Shown: positions 1-6,524 of the stretch, piece by piece
Layout of the letters: each line of letters opens with the position of its first letter
How positions within the stretch are numbered: position 1 is the stretch's first letter
Assembly (NCBI RefSeq): GCF_938030785.1
Contig: NZ_CALHIK010000187.1
Location: 1-12,354, forward strand
Direction of reading: 5' to 3'
DNA: 12,354 nucleotides
From: an uncultured Campylobacter sp.
Lineage (GTDB): Bacteria > Campylobacterota > Campylobacteria > Campylobacterales > Campylobacteraceae
Made by a program: the position numbers and the translations under genes
Notes under the pieces: model-generated
What the model was told of the DNA's origin: nothing
Database searches by the model: none
What the model saw: the letters and a program-made list of their open reading frames with translations, nothing else

Positions 1-35
1 ACCCCGGCGGCGATCAAAGCTAGAATTTTTTTCAT
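1..35 (-). CDS. N-terminus of an exported or lipoprotein-like protein (partial)
   Basis: Only the first 11 codons lie in the window; the gene runs off the left edge. They read MKKILALIAAG, a basic start followed by a hydrophobic stretch, as in the n- and h-regions of a Sec signal peptide or lipoprotein signal. The ATG at 35-33 has an AAGGAGC ribosome binding site (minus strand, 47-41) at good spacing. This site overlaps the stop codon of the upstream gene (48-46), so the gene is probably the third member of the prfB operon. The 127-residue lipoprotein at the other end of the window starts in a similar way (MKKFLLALIAIF), but this is a generic signal pattern and does not show homology. Function unknown. 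Confidence 0.6.
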   Translation of the reverse strand, partial: MKKILALIAAG

Positions 36-45
36 ATTTTGCTCC

Positions 46-381
46 TTAATTTTTTGAAATTTGGCGACCCAAAACGTAATAGGTCTCTTTGCCCGCGACC
101 TTTTGTAACTTGAGCTTAAATTTTTCCGACCAAGAGCGGATAATCTCCTCCGCAGCGGTCTTGCGCTCCTCGTTGGTAGCGTCATTTTTGATCTTAAAAT
201 ACGGGTTTGAATTAGACATCGCCACGTGTGCACCGTAAATTTTAAGCTTATCGTTCAGCCCCACGATGCGATCAAGCTCATTATCCTCAAAATCACACTT
301 CGATAAAATTCCTCGCAGCTGCGCGACCGTCGCGTCGTTTACGCTATATCCTAGCGCTAGCAAAATTCCATCTTCACTCAT
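46..381 (-). CDS. Conserved-type hypothetical protein, 111 aa, downstream of prfB
   Basis: I do not recognise this small soluble protein. It has no signal peptide or membrane helix. The middle (about residues 45-65) looks like a short beta region ending in NPYFKIKND, followed by a charged helix (about 70-95) rich in Glu and Lys and a basic C-terminus. Two ATGs lie in frame, at 387 and 381. The AAAGG ribosome binding site directly touches the first but lies 6 nt before the second, so I chose 381 (MSEDG...). The gene starts 19 nt after the prfB stop and its own stop overlaps the next gene's ribosome binding site, so it looks like a middle gene of a prfB operon. A role in translation is suggested only by this position. 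Confidence 0.72.
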   Translation of the reverse strand: MSEDGILLALGYSVNDATVAQLRGILSKCDFEDNELDRIVGLNDKLKIYGAHVAMSNSNPYFKIKNDATNEERKTAAEEIIRSWSEKFKLKLQKVAGKETYYVLGRQISKN

Positions 382-400
382 TCTCATCCTTTCAAAAAAT

Positions 401-1498
401 TTATTTGTTCGCTTGTGAAATCAAAACGCCTTCGATTATGCTTTTTATATCGCCGTCCAAGATCGCATCGGTCTGGCTATACGCCTCGCCGCTGCGGTTA
501 TCTTTGACCTGCTGATACGGAAAAAGCACGTAGGAGCGGATCTGATGCCCCCAGCCGATCTCGCTTTTAGGCGCGTTTTCGTCCTTCTCGCGCTGCTTCA
601 TCAGCTCAAGCTCGTAAAGGCGCGACTTTAGCACCTTCATCGCCGTTTCTTTGTTTTTGTGCTGGCTTCTGTCGTTTTGGCAGTTTACTACGATGCCCGT
701 TGGGATGTGCGTGATGCGCACCGCGCTTTCGGTTTTATTGATATGCTGCCCGCCTGCGCCGCTTGCGCGAAACACATCGACGCGAATATCCTTCTCTTCG
801 ATATTTATCTCGATATCATCATTGAGCTCCGGGCTTACCATCACGCTCGAAAAGCTCGTATGTCTGCGCCCCGCACTATCGAATGGGCTAACGCGCACCA
901 GGCGGTGGATGCCGTTTTCGGCTTTTAGATATCCGTAGGCGTTCTCGCCGCGCACGATGAAGCTGACATCCTTAAGACCCGCTTCCTCGCCCTCTTGGAA
1001 GTCCAAAACCTCGATCTTAAAGCCCTCTCGCTCGCAAAAGCGCAGATACATGCGATATAGCATACTCGCCCAGTCGTTGCTCTCCGTACCGCCCGCGCCC
1101 GGATGGATACTGACGATAGCGTTTTTATCGTCGTTTTCGCCGCTAAGCATCATGGAGATTTCTAAATTTATGATCTTGCCCTCTAGCGCGTCCGCTTCGG
1201 CAAAAAGCGAGTTTATCGTCTCCTCGTCGTTTTCAGAGTTTGCCAGCTCATATAGAGCCTTTGCATCGTCTACGGCATTTTTAGCGTTTAGAAATTTATT
1301 TAAGATATTTGAAATTTTAGTTTTTTCCTTGCCGATGGCGCCTGCTTTTGCAACGTCCTGCCAGAGATTTTGATCGTTTTCAAGCTCCTCAATCTCTTTT
1401 AGGCGCGCTTTGATGTTTTCCGGTTTTACGACGCCCGCAATATTTTCGACTTTAGTATTTAGGGTTTTTAAAAGTTCCGTGTATTCGTAATTATCCAA
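401..1498 (-). CDS. prfB: Peptide chain release factor 2 (RF2)
   Basis: RF2 recognises UGA and UAA stop codons in the ribosomal A site and triggers release of the finished peptide. The 365-residue protein has the normal family length. It shows the SPF stop-codon-reading motif at 204-206 (VRVSPFDSAGRR), which separates RF2 from RF1, and the catalytic GGQ at 249-251 (ASGAGGQHINKT) in the peptidyl-transferase domain; the N-terminal third is helical. The start codon is TTG: an in-frame TAA lies two codons upstream, so no upstream ATG is available, and AAGG sits 9 nt before the TTG. The reading frame is continuous, so the autoregulatory +1 frameshift at an early UGA seen in E. coli prfB is absent. 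The gene has its own promoter and is followed by two small genes on the same strand. Confidence 0.97.
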   Translation of the reverse strand: MDNYEYTELLKTLNTKVENIAGVVKPENIKARLKEIEELENDQNLWQDVAKAGAIGKEKTKISNILNKFLNAKNAVDDAKALYELANSENDEETINSLFAEADALEGKIINLEISMMLSGENDDKNAIVSIHPGAGGTESNDWASMLYRMYLRFCEREGFKIEVLDFQEGEEAGLKDVSFIVRGENAYGYLKAENGIHRLVRVSPFDSAGRRHTSFSSVMVSPELNDDIEINIEEKDIRVDVFRASGAGGQHINKTESAVRITHIPTGIVVNCQNDRSQHKNKETAMKVLKSRLYELELMKQREKDENAPKSEIGWGHQIRSYVLFPYQQVKDNRSGEAYSQTDAILDGDIKSIIEGVLISQANK

Positions 1499-1531
1499 AA
1501 TTTAAAACCTTTTTTTTATGCTTTTGGCGTG

Positions 1532-1540
1532 ATTATAACA
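1532..1540 (-). promoter_or_regulatory. Extended -10 promoter of prfB
   Basis: On the minus strand the sequence TGTTATAAT (1540 to 1532) is an exact extended -10 element (TGnTATAAT). It lies in the 61-nt gap between the Yqj-like operon and prfB. Transcription would start near 1525, giving a leader of about 27 nt before the TTG start, with AAGG in it. No good -35 is seen, as is usual for Campylobacter sigma-70 promoters. Confidence 0.7.
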
Positions 1541-1559
1541 TATTTTGGATTAAGGTTGT

Positions 1560-1784
1560 TTATAAAATTTTATTTAAGGCGGGCATTATGAAGCATTTGT
1601 CTATTAGGGATATCAAAACTTGCTTGATATTTCCGCGATTAATTAGTTTAAGCTCCGTCGAGAGATCGGGCAGAGGGTCATTTAGTAGCAGTTTTAGCTT
1701 TGCTTCTTCTAGCTTCAACTTTTTACAATCGGCTTTTTTGTCTTCAAGCATAGACACCACTAGTCTTAGCTTTTCTTTTATCAT
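1560..1784 (-). CDS. Small charged helical protein in YqjK-like position, 74 aa
   Basis: This is the third gene of a compact operon behind YqjD-like and YqjE-like genes, the place yqjK holds in E. coli. I see no clear sequence similarity to YqjK, so the link is by position only. Residues 3-36 are rich in Lys, Glu and Leu and should form an amphipathic or coiled-coil helix. A mildly hydrophobic C-terminal part (about 52-74) could bind a membrane or partner but is too polar for a sure transmembrane helix. A GTG at 1796 would add four residues. I prefer the ATG at 1784 because it forms an ATGA overlap with the stop of the upstream gene, which fits termination-reinitiation; no strong ribosome binding site is present. 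Confidence 0.65.
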   Translation of the reverse strand: MIKEKLRLVVSMLEDKKADCKKLKLEEAKLKLLLNDPLPDLSTELKLINRGNIKQVLISLIDKCFIMPALNKIL

Positions 1785-2056
1785 TTCGCTTTGCACGAAA
1801 GCACCTTATACACGATAATGGAACATAAAAAAGCTACGATGGAGCAGGCAAAATACGCCCAAATTTCTCCGATAGTCTTTTCAAGAAGCGCGTGCAGCCC
1901 TAGCAAAAAGAAAACTAAGCCTATAATGCAAATCACGCCCGTAATTATATTTAGTAAAACCGAGTTGGCGCTCTTTAAAAAAGAGCGCCTGATGTCGCTA
2001 GCTTGAGCGTCTACGAGCTCTACTACCGAAACTATAAATTCAGATATGCCTGCCAT
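1781..2056 (-). CDS. YqjE-like / phage-holin-family membrane protein, 91 aa
   Basis: The protein has an amphipathic N-terminal helix (1-30) and two strong transmembrane helices, about 33-55 (LLNIITGVICIIGLVFFLLG) and 65-85 (IWAYFACSIVAFLCSIIVY). This layout and size match the YqjE family (DUF1469, often named 'phage holin family' by automatic annotation). Despite the name, no lysis role is implied: there is no endolysin or phage gene nearby. Its partner upstream is a DUF883/YqjD-like gene, the same pairing as in E. coli yqjDE. A TTG at 2074 would give a longer form, but the ATG at 2056 overlaps the upstream stop by one base (TAATG), which points to coupled translation. Probable site: cytoplasmic membrane. 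Confidence 0.72.
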   Translation of the reverse strand: MAGISEFIVSVVELVDAQASDIRRSFLKSANSVLLNIITGVICIIGLVFFLLGLHALLEKTIGEIWAYFACSIVAFLCSIIVYKVLSCKAK

Positions 2057-2355
2057 TATTTTTTCAGCAACCAAGCGAGCAAAAATCCGACGCCAGCAGC
2101 GATCGCGATGCTTTTTATCGGATCTTGTTTTATAGTGTCATTTACGCTTTCTATGCCGTCTTTGCCTTTGAGCCTTAGATCATCTATATATTTTTTGATC
2201 TCATTGCTATTTAGCTGATCTAGAATTTTATCTTTAGCAGACTCCGCACGCTCTGCGCCTATGTTTTTGATGGACTTCATAATCTCTTTAAAATCCGCTT
2301 TTAAAGAGTCGATATCCTTTTTCAAAGACTCTAAATTTGTCTCTTGAGTAGCCAT
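2056..2355 (-). CDS. DUF883 / ElaB-YqjD-like membrane-anchored protein, 99 aa
   Basis: Residues 7-70 are highly charged and helical (coiled coil likely). The C-terminus (about 78-97) is a single Gly/Ala-rich hydrophobic segment, SIAIAAGVGFLLAWLL, ending in KK. This tail-anchored layout with a Gly-containing terminal helix after DP is the signature of DUF883 proteins such as YqjD, ElaB and YgaM. In E. coli these are inner-membrane proteins that bind ribosomes in stationary phase. Whether this holds here is inference. The ATG at 2355 has a strong AAAGGAGC site just upstream. It is the first gene of a three-gene operon with the YqjE-like and small helical proteins, and is divergent from panC. 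Confidence 0.78.
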   Translation of the reverse strand: MATQETNLESLKKDIDSLKADFKEIMKSIKNIGAERAESAKDKILDQLNSNEIKKYIDDLRLKGKDGIESVNDTIKQDPIKSIAIAAGVGFLLAWLLKK

Positions 2356-2452
2356 TTTTGCTCCTTTTGAAGTTTATTTTAGAGCTAAAGCTCGCGGTAG
2401 ATTTTAGTACTTATTGATTAACGCTCGCTAAATGGACTGCCCTTTCGCGCTT

Positions 2453-2462
2453 AATTTATACC
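2453..2462 (-). promoter_or_regulatory. Possible -10 region for the DUF883 operon
   Basis: GGTATAAATT on the minus strand (2462 to 2453) resembles a -10 element and would give a leader of about 90 nt before the DUF883 gene. It lies back to back with the panC -10 only some 20 nt away. It is weaker than the panC site and no -35 is visible. A short GAGC/GCTC inverted repeat (2382-2393) lies in the proposed leader, close to the ribosome binding site. Confidence 0.35.
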
Positions 2463-2474
2463 TTTAATATTTTT

Positions 2475-2483
2475 TGATATAAT
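2475..2483 (+). promoter_or_regulatory. Extended -10 promoter of the panC-rimO-tilS operon
   Basis: TGATATAAT is a perfect extended -10 (TGnTATAAT) after a T-rich run. The start of transcription would be near 2490, about 30 nt before the panC ATG. AAAGAGAG at 2509-2516 is the ribosome binding site. As no other good promoter is seen before 6291, this probably drives all four plus-strand genes. Confidence 0.7.
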
Positions 2484-2520
2484 TGCCAGCCTTAATATTT
2501 TATATTGAAAAGAGAGAACA

Positions 2521-3342
2521 ATGCAGATCATTAGAAGCGTAGAGGAGCTAAAAAGCTTCAGAGCAGCGGCAAGCGGCAGCGTGGGCTTCGTGCCTACGAT
2601 GGGGGCTTTGCACGCGGGGCATGCGAGCCTCATAAAAAGGGCGCGAAACGAAAACGACATCGTAATCGTCTCGGCATTCCTCAATCCGGCGCAGTTTTTG
2701 CCCGGCGAGGATCTAAATAGCTACCCAAAAAACGAAGCGGGCGATATTAAAATTTGCGAAAGCCTCGATGTGAACGCGCTTTTTATTCCGAGCGTAGATG
2801 AAATTTACGGCTCCTGTGAGCCGGGCATTATCGCGCCTAAGCCGTTAAGCGAAATTTTAGAGGGCAAGACGCGCCCGGGGCATTTCAACGGAGTGCTTAA
2901 GGTACTAAATAAGTTTTTTAATCTCGTGCGTCCGCTCAACGTATATATGGGCAAAAAGGACGCCCAGCAGCTTTTCATCGTGCAAAATATGGTAAAGAGC
3001 TTTTTTATGGATATAAATATCGTGCCCTGTGAAATCGTGCGCGAGAGCGACGGCTTGGCGCTTAGCTCGCGCAACGCCTATTTGGATGAGGAGGGAAAAC
3101 TTATGGCGCTTAAGCTTTCGCGCTCCTTGCTAAATGCCAGCTCGCTTATTAAAAAAGGCGAGATCAGCCTAAACATCATCCGCGAAAAGATGCTTAGCGT
3201 GCTTGAGCCGCTGACGGTCGATTACATAGCGTTCGTGGATTATAAATTTAATGAAATTTCGCAGATCAAGTCGGGAGATACTATCATTTTGGTAGCCGCC
3301 AAGGTAGGCACGACCCGTCTGATCGATAATATCTGGCTGTAG
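2521..3342 (+). CDS. panC: Pantothenate synthetase (pantoate--beta-alanine ligase)
   Basis: PanC joins pantoate and beta-alanine with ATP (via pantoyl-adenylate) to make pantothenate, the precursor of coenzyme A. The 273-residue length is typical. Visible family motifs are PTMGALHAGH at 25-34 (the HIGH-type nucleotide-binding motif of this tRNA-synthetase-like fold), FLNPAQF (the usual FVNPxQF pantoate-binding stretch), EGKTRPGHFNGV, GKKDAQQ (usual form GEKDyQQ) and RESDGLALSSRN, which holds the KMSKS-like loop. All key positions look intact. It is the first gene of the run; panB and panD are not in the window. Its TAG stop touches the ATG of rimO. Cytoplasmic. Confidence 0.96.
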   Translation: MQIIRSVEELKSFRAAASGSVGFVPTMGALHAGHASLIKRARNENDIVIVSAFLNPAQFLPGEDLNSYPKNEAGDIKICESLDVNALFIPSVDEIYGSCEPGIIAPKPLSEILEGKTRPGHFNGVLKVLNKFFNLVRPLNVYMGKKDAQQLFIVQNMVKSFFMDINIVPCEIVRESDGLALSSRNAYLDEEGKLMALKLSRSLLNASSLIKKGEISLNIIREKMLSVLEPLTVDYIAFVDYKFNEISQIKSGDTIILVAAKVGTTRLIDNIWL

Positions 3343-4650
3343 ATGGCGAAGCTTCATCTCGTATCGCTGGGCTGCAATAAAAATTTGATCGATTCCGAGA
3401 TCATGCTCGGACGCCTACAAAACTACGAGATCACGCCAGATGTCGCCTCTGCCGACGTCATCATCGTAAATACCTGCGGCTTTATAAACTCGGCAAAAGA
3501 GGAGAGTATCCGTGCGATCCTAGATATGCACGAAGCGCGCAAAAAAGGCTCTCTGCTTGTAGTCACTGGCTGCCTCATGCAGCGCTACCGCGAGGAGCTG
3601 ATGAAGGAGCTGCCCGAGGTCGATCTATTTACCGGCGTCGGAGACTATGACAAGATTGACGAAATTATCCTAAAAAAGCAAAATTTATTTAGCCCGGACA
3701 CCTATCTACAAGCAAGCGAGGAGCGCGTGATAACGGGCTCAAACTATCACGCCTACATCAAAATTTCAGAGGGCTGTAATCAAAAATGCAGCTTCTGCGC
3801 GATCCCGACCTTTAAGGGTAAGCTAAAATCCCGCGCGCTGGAAAACATCATAGACGAGGTGCAAAAGCTCGTAAAAAAGGGCTACTACGACTTTAGCTTC
3901 CTCTCGCAAGACAGCAGCTCGTATATGCGCGATCACGCTGTTAGCGACGGGCTCATCTCGCTAATTGGCGCGGTCGAAAAGATCGAGGGCGTCAAAACCG
4001 CGCGCATACTTTATCTATACCCGAGCACGACCTCAAATGCGCTAATAGAGCGCATCATCGCCTCGCCCGTGTTTGCGAACTACTTTGATATGCCGATCCA
4101 GCACGCGAGCGACAAAATGCTAAAAATCATGAGGCGCGGAAGCGGCGCGGCGCGGATCAAAGATCTTTTAAATTTGATGAAAAGCGCGCCTAATGCGTTT
4201 TTGCGAACGGGCGTCATCGTCGGACACCCAGGCGAGAGCGAAGCCGAATTTGACGAGCTTTGCGCGTTTTTGCAGGAGTTTAAATTTGACCGCGTTTCGG
4301 CGTTTGCTTACTCAAAGGAAGAAGACACGCTCTCGTATGAGATGGAGCAGGTGCCCGCTAAAATCATCTCAAAGCGCCTAAGCAAAATCGAAAAGATCAC
4401 TCGCGCCGCGATCGAGGCGAGCTTCGCGCAGGAGTTAGGGCAAAAATTTATCGTCTCGCTTGAGGGCGAAAGCAGCGAGGGCGAGATGTTTTACGCTGCG
4501 AAAAAAGCGCTCTGGGACAAGGACATCGACGGCGAAATTTTGATCAACGAAAGCGACGTGGAGCAGCTAGAAACCGGCGGTCGCTACTGGTGCGAGATCA
4601 CGCAGGTAGCGGGCAGCCAGGCGCTAGGCAAGATCACGGCAAAGGCCTAA
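3343..4650 (+). CDS. rimO: Ribosomal protein S12 methylthiotransferase RimO
   Basis: This radical-SAM enzyme adds a methylthio group to the conserved aspartate of ribosomal protein S12. The 435-residue protein shows the three methylthiotransferase parts in order: an N-terminal UPF0004 domain with cysteines C11, C45 and C77 for the auxiliary 4Fe-4S cluster, the radical-SAM core with CxxxCxxC at C145/C149/C152 (ISEGCNQKCSFC), and a C-terminal TRAM domain (about 372-433). The opening VSLGCNKNLIDSE and the stretch SEGCNQKCSFCAIPTFKGKLKSR-type context are RimO-like; MiaB, also in this window, has TLGCAMN and IGCDKKCSYC instead. The ATG follows the panC stop with no gap (TAGATG) and no clear ribosome binding site, so translation is probably coupled to panC. 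Confidence 0.95.
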   Translation: MAKLHLVSLGCNKNLIDSEIMLGRLQNYEITPDVASADVIIVNTCGFINSAKEESIRAILDMHEARKKGSLLVVTGCLMQRYREELMKELPEVDLFTGVGDYDKIDEIILKKQNLFSPDTYLQASEERVITGSNYHAYIKISEGCNQKCSFCAIPTFKGKLKSRALENIIDEVQKLVKKGYYDFSFLSQDSSSYMRDHAVSDGLISLIGAVEKIEGVKTARILYLYPSTTSNALIERIIASPVFANYFDMPIQHASDKMLKIMRRGSGAARIKDLLNLMKSAPNAFLRTGVIVGHPGESEAEFDELCAFLQEFKFDRVSAFAYSKEEDTLSYEMEQVPAKIISKRLSKIEKITRAAIEASFAQELGQKFIVSLEGESSEGEMFYAAKKALWDKDIDGEILINESDVEQLETGGRYWCEITQVAGSQALGKITAKA

Positions 4651-4651
4651 A

Positions 4652-5638
4652 ATGCTAAGCGCGCCCGTTTTACGCAAGCTAAAATCGGGGCGAAATCTGC
4701 TTGCATTTTCGCACGGCGTCGATAGTACAGCGCTTTTTTACCTTTTGGACGAGGCGGGCGTGAAATTTGACCTTGCGATCGTGGATTATAACGTCCGCGC
4801 GCAAAGCAAGGACGAGATCGCCTCGGCGCGGGATCTGGCGGCTAAATTTAACAAACAAATCTACGTAAAAAGCGTGCGTCTTGGCGAGTCAAATTTCGAG
4901 CACGAGGCGCGCGCGGCCAGATACGATTTTTTCGCCGAGATTTGCCGCGAGCGCGGATATGAAAATTTGATCTTGGCGCATCAGTTTGACGATAAATTCG
5001 AGTGGTTTTTGATGCAGCTTGGCCGCGGCGCGGGGCTTAGCGAGCTGCTAGGTATGCAAGAGCTTGAGCCCCGTGAGGACTACGCGATCGCTCGACCGCT
5101 TCTAGGCGTACGAAAGTGCGAGCTGGAGCGGTTTTTGCGCGAGCGAAATCTAAAATACTTCACCGACGAGACGAATTTAACAGACCGGTTTAAACGCGGC
5201 TTTATTCGCGTGAAATTTAGCGAGCCATTTTTAAACGAATACTTTAGCGGCGTGAAAAAAAGCTTTGAGTTTTTGGCGGCTGACGCGTTAAGCTTAACCC
5301 CCGAGATTTCTAATCCCGCGCCTAAAATTTATCTCATAAAACGCGGCACAAACGAGATTCGCGGCGTGGGTCTTGCCTGCAAGCGGCTAGGGCTCGTATT
5401 AAGCGCCGCACAGCGAAACGAATGCGCTCGCTGCCTAGAAAACAGCGCCGACTGCGTGCTTGGCGGCAAGGTAGCCGTGGGTGTGAGCGTAAAATTTATC
5501 TTTATGACGCCATACATCAAGACCGCGATGGAAAAGAAATTTAAAGAAGCGTGCAGGCAGCTCGCCATCCCGCCGATAAACCGCGGATTTTTGTTTGCTT
5601 CGGGCGCGAATCTTGCGCTATTTGAGGAGCGTTTATGA
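4652..5638 (+). CDS. tilS: tRNA(Ile)-lysidine synthetase, short form
   Basis: TilS converts C34 of the CAU-anticodon tRNA-Ile to lysidine so that it reads AUA instead of AUG; it is normally essential. The N-terminal PP-loop ATPase domain is clear: LLAFSHGVDSTALFYLL holds the PP-loop at 20-25 as SHGVDS, where most family members have SGGxDS. Other N-type motifs are ARAARYDFF, LAHQFDD (family LAHHADD), RGAGLSELLGM and YFTDETN followed by a basic RGFIR. At 328 residues it is a short form, lacking the full C-terminal domains of the E. coli enzyme, as I recall for Helicobacter and Campylobacter. The start is 1 nt after rimO, with AAAGG at 4641-4645. Its stop overlaps the next gene by ATGA. Confidence 0.92.
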   Translation: MLSAPVLRKLKSGRNLLAFSHGVDSTALFYLLDEAGVKFDLAIVDYNVRAQSKDEIASARDLAAKFNKQIYVKSVRLGESNFEHEARAARYDFFAEICRERGYENLILAHQFDDKFEWFLMQLGRGAGLSELLGMQELEPREDYAIARPLLGVRKCELERFLRERNLKYFTDETNLTDRFKRGFIRVKFSEPFLNEYFSGVKKSFEFLAADALSLTPEISNPAPKIYLIKRGTNEIRGVGLACKRLGLVLSAAQRNECARCLENSADCVLGGKVAVGVSVKFIFMTPYIKTAMEKKFKEACRQLAIPPINRGFLFASGANLALFEERL

Positions 5639-6291
5639 GCGTTTATTTTACCTCCGATCTACACTTCGGTCATGAGCTGGTGCTGAAAAAATACCCGAAT
5701 TTTAGAAAAGGTGCGAACGTGGCTGAGATGGATGAGAATCTCATTGCCGCTTGGAATGCGCTCGTTACGCCCGAGGATCTCATCTATAATCTCGGCGACG
5801 TCTCTTTTCACAAGGATTTTGCGCACACTTGCGAGTTACTTGGCAGGCTAAACGGGCGACATTTTTTAGTGCTCGGCAACCACGACGGGCGGATCGCTGC
5901 GATGAAAAACGAACTACTAAGCCAGCGCAAGGCGGACGGCAATTTTATGTTTGAGCAGATCGTGGGATATGCCTTTGTACGCCTATCGCATAAGAGAGCG
6001 GCTCTGTCTCACTACCCGATGATCGAGTGGGCAAACTGCCATTATGGCGCGCTGATGCTCTATGGTCACCTGCACGCAGATATCGCTGAGGTTTCGGGCA
6101 GAGCGCTAAACGTAGGTTTTGATCTGCACGGCAAAATTTTAAGCGAGGACGAGGTGTGGTCGTATCTCAAAGATATCCCGCCCAAGGCCCATCACGCAAG
6201 CGAGCTAGAGGGCATTAGCGATAGCGACGACGTGGAGCAAAGGCGGATTCTGATAGAAAATTTTTTACGTAAAATTAATCAGAGTTCGTAA
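5635..6291 (+). CDS. Calcineurin-like metallophosphoesterase, 218 aa
   Basis: All five metal-binding motifs of the superfamily are present: DLHFGH (D8, H10), GDVSF (D55), GNHD (N82, H83), SHYP (H126) and GHLH (H145, H147). They imply a two-metal hydrolase of a phosphoester. The family includes short phage-like and bacterial enzymes with unknown natural substrates, so the substrate cannot be named. It is soluble and cytoplasmic by sequence. The C-terminus (about 180-218) is an acidic and then basic extension outside the catalytic core. The ATG overlaps the tilS stop (ATGA) and has GAGGAG at 5624-5629, so it belongs to the panC-rimO-tilS run. It could act on nucleotides or RNA given these neighbours, but that is only a guess. 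Confidence 0.9.
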   Translation: MSVYFTSDLHFGHELVLKKYPNFRKGANVAEMDENLIAAWNALVTPEDLIYNLGDVSFHKDFAHTCELLGRLNGRHFLVLGNHDGRIAAMKNELLSQRKADGNFMFEQIVGYAFVRLSHKRAALSHYPMIEWANCHYGALMLYGHLHADIAEVSGRALNVGFDLHGKILSEDEVWSYLKDIPPKAHHASELEGISDSDDVEQRRILIENFLRKINQSS

Positions 6292-6524
6292 AAAATAGAA
6301 TTTGCGGCGCGAGATGGGCTCTTTGCGGCAAATAAACTTAAATTTCAAAGTGAGCCGTTAAATACGAATGATTTTACCTAGTCAAAATTCCATTATGCAA
6401 CGCGAGATAAATTTAATAAAAGCATAGCACAAACGAGCACTAAATCGCATCAAGCAAGCGCAGTCTTGCAAAGCTGAAGATTAAATTTTAAAATTCTGCC
6501 TAGGTGCGGAGCGAGATATTTGAT
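6292..6524. other. Convergent intergenic spacer, 233 nt
   Basis: No gene is seen between two converging genes. A 5-bp hairpin GCAAG/CTTGC (6454-6469) has no T-run, so no convincing terminator was found for either side. The spacer holds about six RAATTY words, a milder version of what is seen at 10781-11168. Confidence 0.5.

Noticed and set aside
651..1373. Several plus-strand open frames opposite prfB (138, 95 and 89 codons)
   Set aside because: They are antisense to a fully recognisable prfB and have biased, Ser/Ala/Arg-rich translations typical of shadow frames.
1781..2056. Holin-like protein considered as a prophage remnant
   Set aside because: The protein pairs with a DUF883 gene as in the yqjDE arrangement, and there is no endolysin, integrase or other phage gene in the window.
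6454..6469. GCAAG/CTTGC hairpin between the converging genes as a terminator
   Set aside because: The stem is only 5 bp and neither strand has a following T-run.
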